Assembly: GCA_025360665.1 (NCBI GenBank)
Contig: JANYBU010000359.1
Span: 1-38,263, forward strand
Length of the DNA: 38,263 bases
Origin: Nitrospira sp.
GTDB taxonomy: Bacteria; Nitrospirota; Nitrospiria; Nitrospirales; Nitrospiraceae
Direction of reading: 5' to 3'
Of the stretch, positions 1-7,693 are shown in pieces. Position numbers and translations under genes: made by a program. The notes beneath the pieces are model-generated. The model was given only the letters and a program-made list of their open reading frames with translations, was not told where the DNA came from and ran no database searches. Positions within the stretch are counted from its first letter, which is position 1; each line of letters opens with the position of its first letter.

Positions 1-218
1 ACATGTCTACAGATATTGTCGGTCTCAGTTTTCGAGAAAACCCCGCTTTCATGCGCCCTGCAGCTCGATGACCCTCGAACCGAACCACCAGTAGACGCCA
101 ACCAATTGATTTTGTTCAACCTTTAACCGGACACCTGTGAGCGTGCATATATATTTTTTCCGTAGCTAGCTAACAGGCTCTTGCATTATCCAACTCGCGC
201 TGGCCACTTCTTTTGTCC
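1..218. other. Window start without a recognisable gene
   Basis: No supported coding region was found here. The stretch is AT-richer around 140-165 and could hold the promoter of a gene to the left, or the 3' untranslated region of the small leftward lipoprotein, but no clear hairpin terminator or promoter was recognised. Confidence 0.4.
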
Positions 219-410
219 TCAGCGCCGGATCGTCAGCGGGGAGGCAGCCATCGCATGCCACCTGTCGCTCGACAGATGGATATCATACATCGTGCCACCG
301 GGTGACGGCAGCCAGGTCTTCGGGAGAGGAGGCGAACAGCCGCCCAGCAGGACAGCGGCGCTCAGAAGACAGGTAACGATCACAGGACAAATAATCCGAT
401 TGCTCGCCAT
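219..410 (-). CDS. Small putative lipoprotein, 63 aa
   Basis: A short leftward gene whose product begins MASNRIICPVIVTCLLSAA and has a lipobox-like LLGGC near residue 25, so it is probably exported, lipidated on that cysteine and anchored in a membrane. The mature part is only about 38 residues, rich in Pro and Ser, with no recognised domain. The start at 410 is chosen because an AAGGAGGT Shine-Dalgarno sequence lies just upstream; a longer version from 461 lacks this. It is divergent from the Mut7-C gene beginning at 479. Function unknown; it resembles small entericidin-like or unknown-function lipoproteins only in layout. Confidence 0.6.
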   Translation of the reverse strand: MASNRIICPVIVTCLLSAAVLLGGCSPPLPKTWLPSPGGTMYDIHLSSDRWHAMAASPLTIRR

Positions 411-478
411 GGAGGACCTCCTTGCAATAGATTTCGATGCTCGCTGATATCCGCTACTCATGCAGGATAAAATGACCG

Positions 479-976
479 ATGGAGTCTCTCAATGCACAGA
501 TCGTTTCTTCGCCGACGTTCTTCGCCGATGCAATGCTCGGCAGACTGGCCCGCTGGCTCCGGATGCTTGGATACGACACAGCCTACGAAAAGGTCATTTC
601 CGATGAGGCGCTGACCGCGCGTGTTTTGACAGAACATCGGTGGCTACTCACCCGGGATGGATACCTCGCGCAACGCAAGGTCCTTCGAAATCGCCACACG
701 CTCATTGTCAGCGACCATCTGCAGGACCAGCTCCGGCAACTCCGGTCGGAGTTGCACCTTGAGCTTGATCTCGGTGACAGAACCGCAAGCCGGTGCGCCG
801 AATGCAACGTTCTCCTGAGGCCAATTCCGCACGCGGAAGCCGCTCACGCAGTCCCCGCCTATGTCGCAAGCCAACACGGCACATTTGCGCACTGTCCCCG
901 CTGTGAGCGCATCTACTGGCCGGGCACGCACTGTATATACATGCGCGCGCTCCTCCAAGAACTAGGGGTCTCATGA
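479..976 (+). CDS. Mut7-C RNase-domain protein
   Basis: A 165-residue protein with the features of the Mut7-C domain (PF01927), a PIN-like RNase fold. The N-terminal half contains FFADAMLGRLARWLRMLGYD, the family signature with its acidic residue, followed by LLTRDGYLA, a second acidic motif. The C-terminal half has a zinc ribbon: CAEC near residue 106 and CPRC near residue 140. Family members are predicted ribonucleases; the substrate of this one is unknown. Length matches stand-alone bacterial Mut7-C proteins. The start at 479 lies about 10 bases after a weak AGGA. The 3' end abuts a remnant of a DUF1614 membrane-protein gene. Confidence 0.85.
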   Translation: MESLNAQIVSSPTFFADAMLGRLARWLRMLGYDTAYEKVISDEALTARVLTEHRWLLTRDGYLAQRKVLRNRHTLIVSDHLQDQLRQLRSELHLELDLGDRTASRCAECNVLLRPIPHAEAAHAVPAYVASQHGTFAHCPRCERIYWPGTHCIYMRALLQELGVS

Positions 977-983
977 GAACACG

Positions 984-1168
984 GGGCCGGTTCCCGAACA
1001 AACGCCGCAAGTCGCCTTTGTCGCGGGAGTGCTGGGTCCCCTCATCGGCGCAGATCTGCTCCCTCCCCGTGACATTAAGGCCCTTGAGACCGAAGTCACC
1101 AGTATCGGAGGCGCTGGCATGTTTGACGGCATTGCCCTCTCCGAAATCGTCGCCGCCTACCTCGCGTG
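984..1168 (+). pseudogene. C-terminal remnant of a DUF1614 membrane protein
   Basis: In the frame ending with TGA at 1166-1168 the sequence reads VAFVAGVLGPLIGADLL, then a short linker, then GGAGMFDGIALSEIVAAYLA. This is the characteristic C-terminus of DUF1614 proteins (PF07758), whose hydrophobic GAD and GAGxFDGI motifs are seen here. The rest of the protein, normally more than 200 residues with several membrane segments, is missing; an in-frame stop lies at 963-965, inside the end of the Mut7-C gene. It is therefore a leftover of a deletion or rearrangement whose left boundary lies at the end of that gene. Family recognition is from memory of the motif. Confidence 0.6.
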
Positions 1169-1205
1169 AATCACTGTCTAATACGACCCTGTCGCTCCCA
1201 ATCCC

Positions 1206-2195
1206 TCAGGACACTTCGAGCATTCCCACGCCGTCGTGAAACAGAATCCTGCTGCCAAAGGCGGCGCACTTGGCTTGCATGGTCCTTTGCAAAAATGCGA
1301 TCTCCTGGTCCTTCGCCAGCCGGACATACAAGTCTTCGATGCACACGGGATGCAGAAAGATACGCGCGATGCGGCCTCGTTCGAGTTCCAACACCAACAA
1401 GAAGGAGAGATCGTTGCGCTCGGTTGAATCGACCGCATAGTCGTCGATGAAATCGCCGGTCGAGTAGAGGATGGCCTTGCCCTTGTAGATTTCGATGCCT
1501 TGCGGTGTGTGGTTGGAGTGGCCCCAGTAGAGATCGGCTCCGAGATCGATGATCTGATAAGCGAGCGCCCGCATTGCCGCCGAGGGGGGACCCCAGTTGG
1601 GCCCGACGTGCGCGCTGACAATCACGAGATCAGCCTGACGGCGGACCTGTTTCAAGGCCTGCGCAAGCCGAGACCCATAGGGTTCGACCAAACCCTTCGC
1701 ATCGTAGGCAATGTAGTGCGTGCCCGGCTTCTTCTCTCCCGCTTCCCATTCCGGCTCGTTGTCCGTGAGGGAGACGACTCCGAGCCGGCCTTGCGGCAAG
1801 TCCAGGATGGCCGGTGTGAGCGCCTCCATCAATGAGGCACCGGCGCCCGTCCGTTTGACGCCGGCTCGATCGAGCAGTGCGAGGCATTCGATCAATGCAT
1901 CCGTCCCGTAATCCAAGACGTGATTGTTGGCCAAGGTGACGCAGTCAATCTTGGCGGCGCGAAGAAAGTCGGTCGCACGGGGATGGGCACGGAAATGAAA
2001 GACTTTGGAATCGGGCTGCCACTCACGCCCCCGCCCGCTGATCACACACTCCAGATTGATCAGCCGTCGATCCGCCTTGAGCATCAGCGGCAACACATCG
2101 CTCCAGATCTTGTCCGGGCCGATCGACTGATTACGGATCACGTACTGATCCACCAGCCGCCCCAGCATGACATCCCCGGTCAGTGCGATCTGCAT
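1206..2195 (-). CDS. CapA-family protein (PGA_cap metallophosphatase fold)
   Basis: A 329-residue protein of the CapA / poly-gamma-glutamate synthesis family (PF09587), which has a calcineurin-like metallophosphoesterase fold. Motifs in order: GDVMLGR at residues 7-13, NLECVIS near 48, LANNHVLDYG near 88-97, VSAHVGPNWG near 193, and GHSNHTPQGIEIYKGKAILYSTGDF near 224-248. The family is named for capsule poly-gamma-glutamate production in Bacillus, but many bacteria carry lone copies of unknown substrate. No signal peptide is evident, and no capB or capC partner lies nearby, so a role in capsule synthesis is not supported here. Start ATG at 2195; the upstream GGGAATGGG is only a modest ribosome site. 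Confidence 0.85.
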   Translation of the reverse strand: MQIALTGDVMLGRLVDQYVIRNQSIGPDKIWSDVLPLMLKADRRLINLECVISGRGREWQPDSKVFHFRAHPRATDFLRAAKIDCVTLANNHVLDYGTDALIECLALLDRAGVKRTGAGASLMEALTPAILDLPQGRLGVVSLTDNEPEWEAGEKKPGTHYIAYDAKGLVEPYGSRLAQALKQVRRQADLVIVSAHVGPNWGPPSAAMRALAYQIIDLGADLYWGHSNHTPQGIEIYKGKAILYSTGDFIDDYAVDSTERNDLSFLLVLELERGRIARIFLHPVCIEDLYVRLAKDQEIAFLQRTMQAKCAAFGSRILFHDGVGMLEVS

Positions 2196-2248
2196 GGCAG
2201 GCCCATTCCCTCAGGCGGTCCATGACGCAGTACGATCGGCACAGTCTG

Positions 2249-2710
2249 CTACCTCCCGAACCGTCCCATGAGCTGCGCTTCTGCCAGGATATGTCCCTTG
2301 CACGAGTCCAACACCTGAGCCTTGGTCGCGCGGGGCTTCAGATTCAACGTGACATCCAGCGCATAGAGCGTGAAGTAGTACCGATGGGGCTTGCCCGGCG
2401 GCGGGCAGGGCCCTCCGTAGCCGATGCGCTTGAAGTCGTTCAGGCCTTGCAGAGCCTCGTTGGGCAAACGGTCCTTAGGAGGAACGCCCTCCGTGAGCCC
2501 GCGCAGGTCAAGCGGGAGATCGTAGATCACCCAGTGCACCCATGTGCCGACAGGCGCATCGGGATCGTCCACAATGATGACGAAGCTTTTCGTCGCAGCA
2601 GGCGGCACACCCCAATGGAGCGGCGGCGACAGATCCTCACCTTCACAGGTATACCGGCGTGGGATGGGATCGCCGGCTTTGAATGCTGAACTTGTGAGTT
2701 CAAAGGCCAT
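2249..2710 (-). CDS. YbhB/YbcL family PEBP-like protein
   Basis: A 153-residue phosphatidylethanolamine-binding-protein homologue of the bacterial YbhB/YbcL branch. Visible family motifs are YTCEGEDLSPPLHW near residue 19, DDPDAPVGTWVHWVIYDLP near 47-65 and GPCPPPGKPHRYYFTLYALD near 101-120. These bacterial proteins are cytoplasmic or exported ligand-binding proteins of uncertain function; no signal peptide is present here. The start MAFELTSSAF at 2710 follows an AGGAG about 11 bases upstream. The gene begins 7 bases after the stop of the universal stress protein gene, so it is probably the last gene of the Slp-PRT-USP-PEBP operon. Confidence 0.9.
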   Translation of the reverse strand: MAFELTSSAFKAGDPIPRRYTCEGEDLSPPLHWGVPPAATKSFVIIVDDPDAPVGTWVHWVIYDLPLDLRGLTEGVPPKDRLPNEALQGLNDFKRIGYGGPCPPPGKPHRYYFTLYALDVTLNLKPRATKAQVLDSCKGHILAEAQLMGRFGR

Positions 2711-2717
2711 AGGTTTG

Positions 2718-3602
2718 TTAACTCCTATACACCAGCACCGAACAGGGGGCATGTTTCACGACCGTGTCGGCCACGCTCCCCATGAAATATTCGTGAGCGC
2801 TGCGTCCGCTGCGAGACCCGACGACGATGAGGTTGGCCCGCTCACGCCCAGCGACTGTGACGAGCTCTGCCCCTGGAGGGCCGGACAGTACAATTCCTTT
2901 CGCGGAGAATCCGGCTTTCCGCAACGTTCCTGCCACTCGGGCAGCAAGTTTTTGGGCTTCACGTCTGAGTACTCCCTCGACCTGATCGCCCACCGCAAGG
3001 GCCCGAGCGGGGAGGCGAAGGCTGTCCATAGGGAGAGGGGGAATCACACTGGCGACCGTCACAGCCGGACGAATGTGTTCAGGTAACTGTCTCAGCCATG
3101 CGACAGCTTCCCACGACTCGATGGAGCCATCCGCGCCGAGCACGACTCGCTTGAGCCTGTTCGCCGGCTTCTTGACCACGAACACGGGACAGGGAGCCTG
3201 CATGAGCAACTTCCTCGAGACACTGCCTAAGAGCATCGGTTGAAACTCGGTCACCCCTCGTGACCCGATGACGAGGAGATCAGCCTGCTCCCGCTTGGCG
3301 GAGCGGGCGACCGCGTCAGCCGGACTTCCGCGCAAGAGTTTGGCCCGGACCGGCCCCCACGATCTGGAGGCTTTCAACTCCGCCCATTCCAGCACCCGCG
3401 CCGCGCCTTCGAGCGAACACTCCAACACATTCACCAATGCCGAGCGGGTTTTCCGATCCAGCTTCGGCAGGGATTTAAACTGAGTCATATCGAACGCATG
3501 GACCAACAATAGGGAGCAGTCGTCCGGACTGCAGACGTGCGGCAGCCAGTCTAGAGCCCACTGGGAGTGACGGGAACCATCGATGGCGCAGAGGATCTTC
3601 AT
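2718..3602 (-). CDS. Tandem-domain universal stress protein
   Basis: A 294-residue protein with two UspA domains (PF00582). Domain one spans about residues 1-145 and starts MKILCAIDGSRHS; domain two starts with RVVLGADGSIESWEAVAWL. Both carry the ATP-binding G-x2-G-x9-G(S/T) pattern: VIGSRGVTEFQPMLLGSVS in domain one and VGSRSGRSAHEYFMGSVAD in domain two. Tandem USPs act in starvation or redox stress, usually as ATP-binding regulators. The start at 3602 follows GAGAGGAAA, and its ATG overlaps the TGA of the phosphoribosyltransferase gene by four bases (ATGA), which implies translational coupling. Confidence 0.93.
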   Translation of the reverse strand: MKILCAIDGSRHSQWALDWLPHVCSPDDCSLLLVHAFDMTQFKSLPKLDRKTRSALVNVLECSLEGAARVLEWAELKASRSWGPVRAKLLRGSPADAVARSAKREQADLLVIGSRGVTEFQPMLLGSVSRKLLMQAPCPVFVVKKPANRLKRVVLGADGSIESWEAVAWLRQLPEHIRPAVTVASVIPPLPMDSLRLPARALAVGDQVEGVLRREAQKLAARVAGTLRKAGFSAKGIVLSGPPGAELVTVAGRERANLIVVGSRSGRSAHEYFMGSVADTVVKHAPCSVLVYRS

Positions 3603-4287
3603 GCCGGGAGTTTCCTCTCTGGCGTAAGCGCCCTGCGGACTTTCTCCAGGCACGTGATCACCTCCTCATCCTCGACCTGAGGAAACTGTTCATAGAACTG
3701 GCCGATCCCGAAGAACCACTCGGACGTGTGCAGGACCACCACGTCATCGACAAGCATCTTCAGTTCGGCCAATACTCGTGGCGGCGCGACCGGCACCGCG
3801 GCAACGATCCTTGCCGTCTCCGCCTTGAGCAGGGCGCCCAGCGACGCATAGAACGTCGCCCCTGTCGCAATACCGTCGTCCACCAGGATGACCGCCTGCC
3901 CTTTCAACGAGGGAAGTGCCCGTCCACCCCGATACCGTTCAATCCTCCGGCGGATTTCGCTCTCCTGACAGAGAACCTCCTCGTCCACGTCGGCTTTGCT
4001 CACGTGATACTCCCGGATCACATCCTCGTTCATATGCCGGTAGCCGGTTTCGGCCAGGGCGCCCATTGCGAGTTCAGGATTCGAGGGGCTCCCAACTTGC
4101 GCGTGATGAACACATCCAAAGGGAGTCGCAACGCCAGACTGATGTCGTAGCCCACCACAACTCCGCCGCGAGGCAACGCGATGATGATCGTATTCTTCGC
4201 TTCCTTGTAATGGAGAAGCTTCTGAGCCAGCCGCTGGCCTGCATCGTGGCGATCCCGAAACAGAGCAAACTCACCGGTTTTAATCAT
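3599..4287 (-). pseudogene. Phosphoribosyltransferase, interrupted by a one-base frameshift
   Basis: Two overlapping frames together make one phosphoribosyltransferase of about 229 residues. The first part starts MIKTGEFALFRDRHDAG and includes IIIALPRGGVVVGYDISLAL and ITRKLGAP; the second includes ALAETGYRHMN and the PRPP-binding loop VILVDDGIATGAT. The break is at about 4086-4091. Adding one base to the CCCC run restores KLGAP-NPELAMGALAETG, the usual family sequence. Relatives are PRTases of unknown substrate often found near USPs. The start at 4287 has GGGAGGGG upstream and overlaps the Slp stop as ATGA; its own stop overlaps the USP start. This intact coupling makes a sequencing undercall a real possibility. 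Confidence 0.8.
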
Positions 4288-4829
4288 CGTTTCCCCTCCC
4301 GCAACGGGATCCATTGAGGCGACCCCCAATAAGGCCCCCAGTAGGCACCGAAGTATGGATATGGACGGCCCCACCACACGGGAACCTTGGGAGGCCAGAC
4401 TGTCACGGCCTTGATGTCCAGGGTGGGATAGACATAGTCAACCTCGTCTATCGGCAAGGTGGCCGATCCGGTTACTTCGCCAACCACCGTCACGCGCGTC
4501 CCCAGTGGGATCGTCGCCGGATCCAGGAACTCCTTGTGGAAGGCGAGGAAGCGCCCCTGGGAGTCAGTCAAGCGACCTGTCGGCTCGTAGTCTTCGCCCA
4601 GAGGTAACTCAAGGATTTCGATCCTCGTCCCGTCCTGTTTCAACGGTCTGGCCGTCAAGACCATCCCGCCCACCACGATCAAACGGCCTGTGTATGAGAG
4701 CGGGGACGCCTTCACTTGCAGAAACGAAACATGCTCATCGACCTTGTCTTTGAGATCGGAAGGAACGACGGAAACCCCCGCGCATCCCGCCAACAAAACA
4801 CTCACCCCCATAGCAGCAAGACCCCTCAT
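4284..4829 (-). CDS. Slp-family outer-membrane lipoprotein
   Basis: A 181-residue lipoprotein of the Slp family (PF03843), first known as the starvation- and stationary-phase-inducible outer-membrane lipoprotein of E. coli. It starts MRGLAAMGVSVLLAGCAG, so cleavage would be before Cys at the LLAGC lipobox. The body has VVPSDLKDKVDEHVSFLQVK, then a beta-rich region (YTGRLIVVGGMVL, GTRVTVVGEVTG) and a Trp/Tyr/Pro-rich tail (WWGRPYPYFGAYWGPYWG). The start at 4829 is preferred because GGAAGGA lies just upstream; the longer start at 4856 falls inside a repeat element. It heads the leftward operon. The repeat at 4848-5044 lies immediately upstream and may have replaced or altered its promoter. Confidence 0.85.
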   Translation of the reverse strand: MRGLAAMGVSVLLAGCAGVSVVPSDLKDKVDEHVSFLQVKASPLSYTGRLIVVGGMVLTARPLKQDGTRIEILELPLGEDYEPTGRLTDSQGRFLAFHKEFLDPATIPLGTRVTVVGEVTGSATLPIDEVDYVYPTLDIKAVTVWPPKVPVWWGRPYPYFGAYWGPYWGSPQWIPLREGKR

Positions 4830-4847
4830 TGAATCCTTCCATGCATC

Positions 4848-5044
4848 AACCCGCATTATTCACGAAGGCTTCTACTGCAACCGCCGATACGCCGCTCCGA
4901 CAAGCCTGATGGCGGGCGGGCTCGCCGCTCGGTCGGTCAACATACTGTTTCAAGTATGCCTCCCTCCCTCACCGCTCCGCGCGCCCGTCTCGCGTGGCGT
5001 CTCAGCGGTTTCGTCACGAACCCTCGTGAACAATGCGGGTTTAA
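4848..5044. repeat. Repeat family B, copy 1 (MITE-like)
   Basis: About 197 bases with imperfect terminal inverted repeats: the left end reads AACCCGCATTATTCACGAAG, and the right end reversed reads AAACCCGCATTGTTCACGAG. The interior CTGCAA-CGCCGAT and CGACGAACC-type segments are shared with copies at 16152 and 28789. It has no transposase frame, so it looks like a non-autonomous element. It sits directly upstream of the Slp gene. Confidence 0.75.
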
Positions 5045-5253
5045 GTAGTCTCCCCCAGTGACTGAGCAAGACGGATGCCGAAGTCATTCCCAAAGAGAAA
5101 AACGTAACCTGCTGAACCTTCGAAGAAAGTTGGATCGCGGGCGGCACACCAGAGCGATTCGCAGGGGTCAGTTGAGGGAAATTTCCACAGTGCCCGAATG
5201 TTGCTGCGGCAAGGAGGGGCAATCGGACGAATCCGGACGGCTCCAGCAGAACC

Positions 5254-5382
5254 AGCAGGCTGTTCAAAAAGTTCGACCAGCAAGACCGCAGCGAGTGAAG
5301 GGCCGAGGCGTACCCTCTGGGGTACGTTGAGGGTCTGAACGATGCGAGAACGACGCTGGCGGACTTTTTCAACAGCCTGCTA
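5254..5382. repeat. Repeat family A, copy 1 (TIR element)
   Basis: About 129 bases bounded by inverted ends: AGCAGGCTGTTCAAAAAG at the left and CTTTTTCAACAGCCTGCT at the right. The interior holds GCAGCGAGTGAAGGGCCGAG and a short internal palindrome GGCGTACC/GGTACG. The same element recurs at 20967 and 37025. No coding capacity is evident. Confidence 0.85.
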
Positions 5383-5469
5383 GTCGGACTTCCCCTTCCG
5401 CCAGAAGATCCACAAGAGCACCGCGGCCACGACAGCCGCGAGTATCAGTTCAAATATTTCAGCAGACAT
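5380..5469 (-). CDS. Very small single-span membrane protein, 29 aa
   Basis: A leftward frame reading MSAEIFELILAAVVAAVLL, then WIFWRKGKSD and a stop. It has one clear hydrophobic helix (residues about 6-22) followed by a positively charged tail, the layout of small bitopic membrane proteins. No strong Shine-Dalgarno sequence is visible upstream of 5469. The TAG stop at 5380-5382 lies in the terminal repeat of the element at 5254-5382, so the insertion may have shortened the original protein. It lies downstream of the BON gene on the same strand. Function unknown; coding status is tentative. Confidence 0.4.
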   Translation of the reverse strand: MSAEIFELILAAVVAAVLLWIFWRKGKSD

Positions 5470-5509
5470 AGATGCACACAACGAGAGACTGTCAGCTCGT
5501 CTCCTCTCA

Positions 5510-5540
5510 CAGGATGCTGAAAAGTCCGCCGGCGACGTTC
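5510..5540. repeat. Solitary end of repeat family A
   Basis: AGGATGCTGAAAAGTCCGCC matches the end variant seen at 37213-37237 (reverse complement of the right end of copy 3). Only one end is present, directly after the BON gene stop. Confidence 0.55.
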
Positions 5541-5556
5541 CGCTGCCTCACGCCTC

Positions 5557-6282
5557 TCACGGACGGACCTCCATGCAATTGTCGACCTTGTCAACCCCGA
5601 AGACATACCAGGAATCGAACTCGGCCATCTCCTTCTGCGGCGCAGAGGGCGCGTCTCCTTCCAGCGTGACCACCGCCTTCTTCACCGTCACACGGATGCG
5701 CTCGACGTTGACGAAGGGATCCTTTTCCAACACGAAGCGCACCGCTTTCGCAATTTCCTCATCGGAATCTTCCTGCAGCGGGACGACCTCCATGCCATTG
5801 ATGACGTCTCGACTCCCAGGGACCCACCAGGCCAGCACGCCGGCCAGCCGCTTCTGGATGAGGCTGGTGACATGATCGTCCAGGAGCACGACCCCGTCTG
5901 TGACGGACAGTTGAATCACCCCATGCGGCGTCAGGGTCGCCTCCCTGACGGTTTCCCACGTCCCTTTGCGCTTCACCTGAATCGTACAGTTCTGCAAGCC
6001 GGGCTCTTGAAGCAACGCATCGCGCACGGCGTCCAGGATCGCTCCATCGCCCATGTGGGTGGAAGGCGTCACGTGCAGTCGATCCACGATGCCTGTGACT
6101 CCGGGAACAGCAATCGCGAGTTCCAGGGACAATTTCTTTGCCGCCACATGCTCCGCCTCACCCTCCAGGGTGAGCACTCCGTCGCTGAAGTCCATGCGAA
6201 CGGGATGCTTGTGCAAGTTGATACGCCTCTCCCGCTCGAATGCCGCACGGACCGCTGTGAGGACGTGACCCTCATTCGTCAT
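5557..6282 (-). CDS. Protein with three BON domains
   Basis: A 241-residue protein made of three repeats of the BON domain (PF04972), a small alpha/beta fold linked to phospholipid or membrane binding in OsmY and related stress proteins. Each repeat has the typical pattern of hydrophobic strand, glycine and VxLxGxV-like motif: GVLTLEGEAEHVAAKKL near residue 34, GVIQLSVTDGVVLLDDHV near 118 and AVVTLEGDAPSAPQKEMAE near 205, with GVTGIVDRLHV and GVDKVDNCMEV ending repeats. No signal peptide is seen, so it appears cytoplasmic, unlike OsmY. Start ATG at 6282 follows AAGGAG. Solitary ends of repeat family A flank the gene on both sides. Confidence 0.85.
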   Translation of the reverse strand: MTNEGHVLTAVRAAFERERRINLHKHPVRMDFSDGVLTLEGEAEHVAAKKLSLELAIAVPGVTGIVDRLHVTPSTHMGDGAILDAVRDALLQEPGLQNCTIQVKRKGTWETVREATLTPHGVIQLSVTDGVVLLDDHVTSLIQKRLAGVLAWWVPGSRDVINGMEVVPLQEDSDEEIAKAVRFVLEKDPFVNVERIRVTVKKAVVTLEGDAPSAPQKEMAEFDSWYVFGVDKVDNCMEVRP

Positions 6283-6303
6283 GACACACTCCTTCTTGTC
6301 TGG

Positions 6304-6330
6304 CAGGATGCTGAAAAAATCCGCCAGCAA
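6304..6330. repeat. Solitary end of repeat family A
   Basis: CAGGATGCTGAAAAAATCCG followed by CCAGC is the outer end of repeat family A. It lies just upstream of the BON gene's ribosome-binding site, in the same orientation as the solitary end at 5510. Confidence 0.55.
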
Positions 6331-6335
6331 GTCTT

Positions 6336-6448
6336 GTTCATTTGGTCTATCTGGTTTGTTTGGTCTCTCTGGTCTGTCTGGTTTTTTGGTAGAACGAAAC
6401 TAACCAGATGAACCAAATCAACCAGATAAACAAAACAAACCAGAAGCC
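6336..6448. repeat. Short-period CTGGTT/TTGGTC repeat with inverted arms
   Basis: The left arm is a run of units such as TTGGTCTATCTGGTTTG on the + strand; the right arm has the reverse complement type, AACCAGATGAACCAAATC. The arms can pair into a long imperfect hairpin just beyond the dnaJ stop (6462). It may end dnaJ transcription or separate it from the BON gene. Low-complexity frames through it (Trp/Phe/Ile-rich) are not considered coding. Confidence 0.6.
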
Positions 6449-6461
6449 TGCGGGCAGAGAC

Positions 6462-7583
6462 TCAACCTTGCTCAGGTCGTGCGGCCTCCGGGCCAGCAAA
6501 CTCTTCCAGCAGTTTCCGCTGCCGCGGCGTGAGATTGGTCGGGGTGCGGACCTCCGTGACCACAAACAAATCCCCCTTCCCCTTGCCCTCCAGGCGTGAC
6601 ATCCCCTTTCCACTGAGCCGCAACGCCGTGCCGCTCTGCGTGCCGGCGGGAACGGTGACCCGCAAGGTCTCTCCCCCCAGCCCCGTCACGGAAATCTCAG
6701 TGCCCAGCGCCGCCTCAGGAAACGTGACCTTCTTCACCATATAGAGGTCGTCACCGTGCCGATCGAAGGAGGGATGGGGCCGCAAGTGCGGACGAATCAG
6801 CAGATCTCCCGGCGGACCGCCATTGGCGTTCGGCTCTCCCTGTCTCGCGAGCCGGATCATCATCCCGTCATCCACCCCGGAAGGAATCTGTACCTTGAGC
6901 CGATGGGTCACAAACTCATACCCGTTTCCCTGGCACGTCGTGCAAGGGGTCTCGATGAGTTGGCCGCGCCCGTGGCAGCGGGAGCACGTTGTCAGCGTGA
7001 CCATGCGCATACCCTTGCTGGTTTTGGCATGCTGTGTCTGACCGGTTCCGCCACAGTCGGGACAGGGTTTCGGCTTCGTCCCAGGCTTGGCGCCACTCCC
7101 TGCGCAGGGCGCGCATTTCTCGGATCGGGTGATCGGAATCTCGCGTTCGCCTCCCTTGGCGGCCTCTTCCAAGGTGAGATCCAAGTCATACCGCAAATCC
7201 ACGCCCCGGCTCGCCCCGGAACGGGGTCTCGCGCGTTGACCCAAGAAGTCGCCAAACGCACTGGACAAATCATCGAACCTGCCGCCGAAGAAATCGCCAA
7301 ACTGAAAATCGCGCATGAGATCTTCAGCGGTCCAGCGTTCGCTGACCCCCGCATGACCGGTCGCATCGTACTCGTGACGTTTCGCATCGTCTGATAAAAC
7401 CGCATAGGCCTCAGCGATTTCTCTGAACTTGGCCGTGGTATCCGGATCCTTATTCCGGTCCGGATGATATTTGAGCGCCAGCTGACGATAGGCCTGCTTC
7501 AGTTGATCCCGGGTGGCAGACCGATCCACGCCCAGGATTTCGTAGTAATCACGCTTCGTTTCAGTGGTCGGCACTTTTCCCAT
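6462..7583 (-). CDS. dnaJ: DnaJ-type co-chaperone (Hsp40)
   Basis: A 373-residue type I Hsp40. The J domain is at about residues 10-75 (DYYEILGVDRSATRDQLKQA, with the HPD tripeptide in YHPDRNKDPD). A short Gly/Phe region follows (FQFGDFFGGRF). The zinc-finger region holds four CxxCxGxG motifs: CAPCAGSG, CPDCGGTG, CSRCHGRG and CTTCQGNG. C-terminal substrate-binding domains follow, ending near RQRKLLEEFAG. It stimulates DnaK ATPase and delivers unfolded clients. No dnaK or grpE is next to it, so this may be an extra copy. The start at 7583 has GGTAGGAACAGG upstream. It lies after the archaeal-type MAT gene on the same strand. Confidence 0.95.
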   Translation of the reverse strand: MGKVPTTETKRDYYEILGVDRSATRDQLKQAYRQLALKYHPDRNKDPDTTAKFREIAEAYAVLSDDAKRHEYDATGHAGVSERWTAEDLMRDFQFGDFFGGRFDDLSSAFGDFLGQRARPRSGASRGVDLRYDLDLTLEEAAKGGEREIPITRSEKCAPCAGSGAKPGTKPKPCPDCGGTGQTQHAKTSKGMRMVTLTTCSRCHGRGQLIETPCTTCQGNGYEFVTHRLKVQIPSGVDDGMMIRLARQGEPNANGGPPGDLLIRPHLRPHPSFDRHGDDLYMVKKVTFPEAALGTEISVTGLGGETLRVTVPAGTQSGTALRLSGKGMSRLEGKGKGDLFVVTEVRTPTNLTPRQRKLLEEFAGPEAARPEQG

Positions 7584-7605
7584 CCTGTTCCTACCTGCTA
7601 GGCTT

Positions 7606-7693
7606 TCGGGCTTCGCACCTCCGAATGCCCGTCTCGCTTCGCATCTGCTCGCGTTCGCGACGAACCGTCATGACTCATGCGGCCGAAGGGCTA
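7606..7693. repeat. Partial copy of repeat family B
   Basis: The segment GCGACGAACCGTCATGA near 7653-7672 and the terminal GGGCTAACAG match the right end of family B copies at 16152 and 28789. The left end is absent or too diverged. The terminal CTA supplies the TAG stop codon of the MAT gene at 7691. Confidence 0.5.

Noticed and set aside
6347..6613. Trp/Phe/Ile-rich frames in the CTGGTT repeat
   Set aside because: They are translations of a short-period repeat, overlap dnaJ, and lack ribosome sites.
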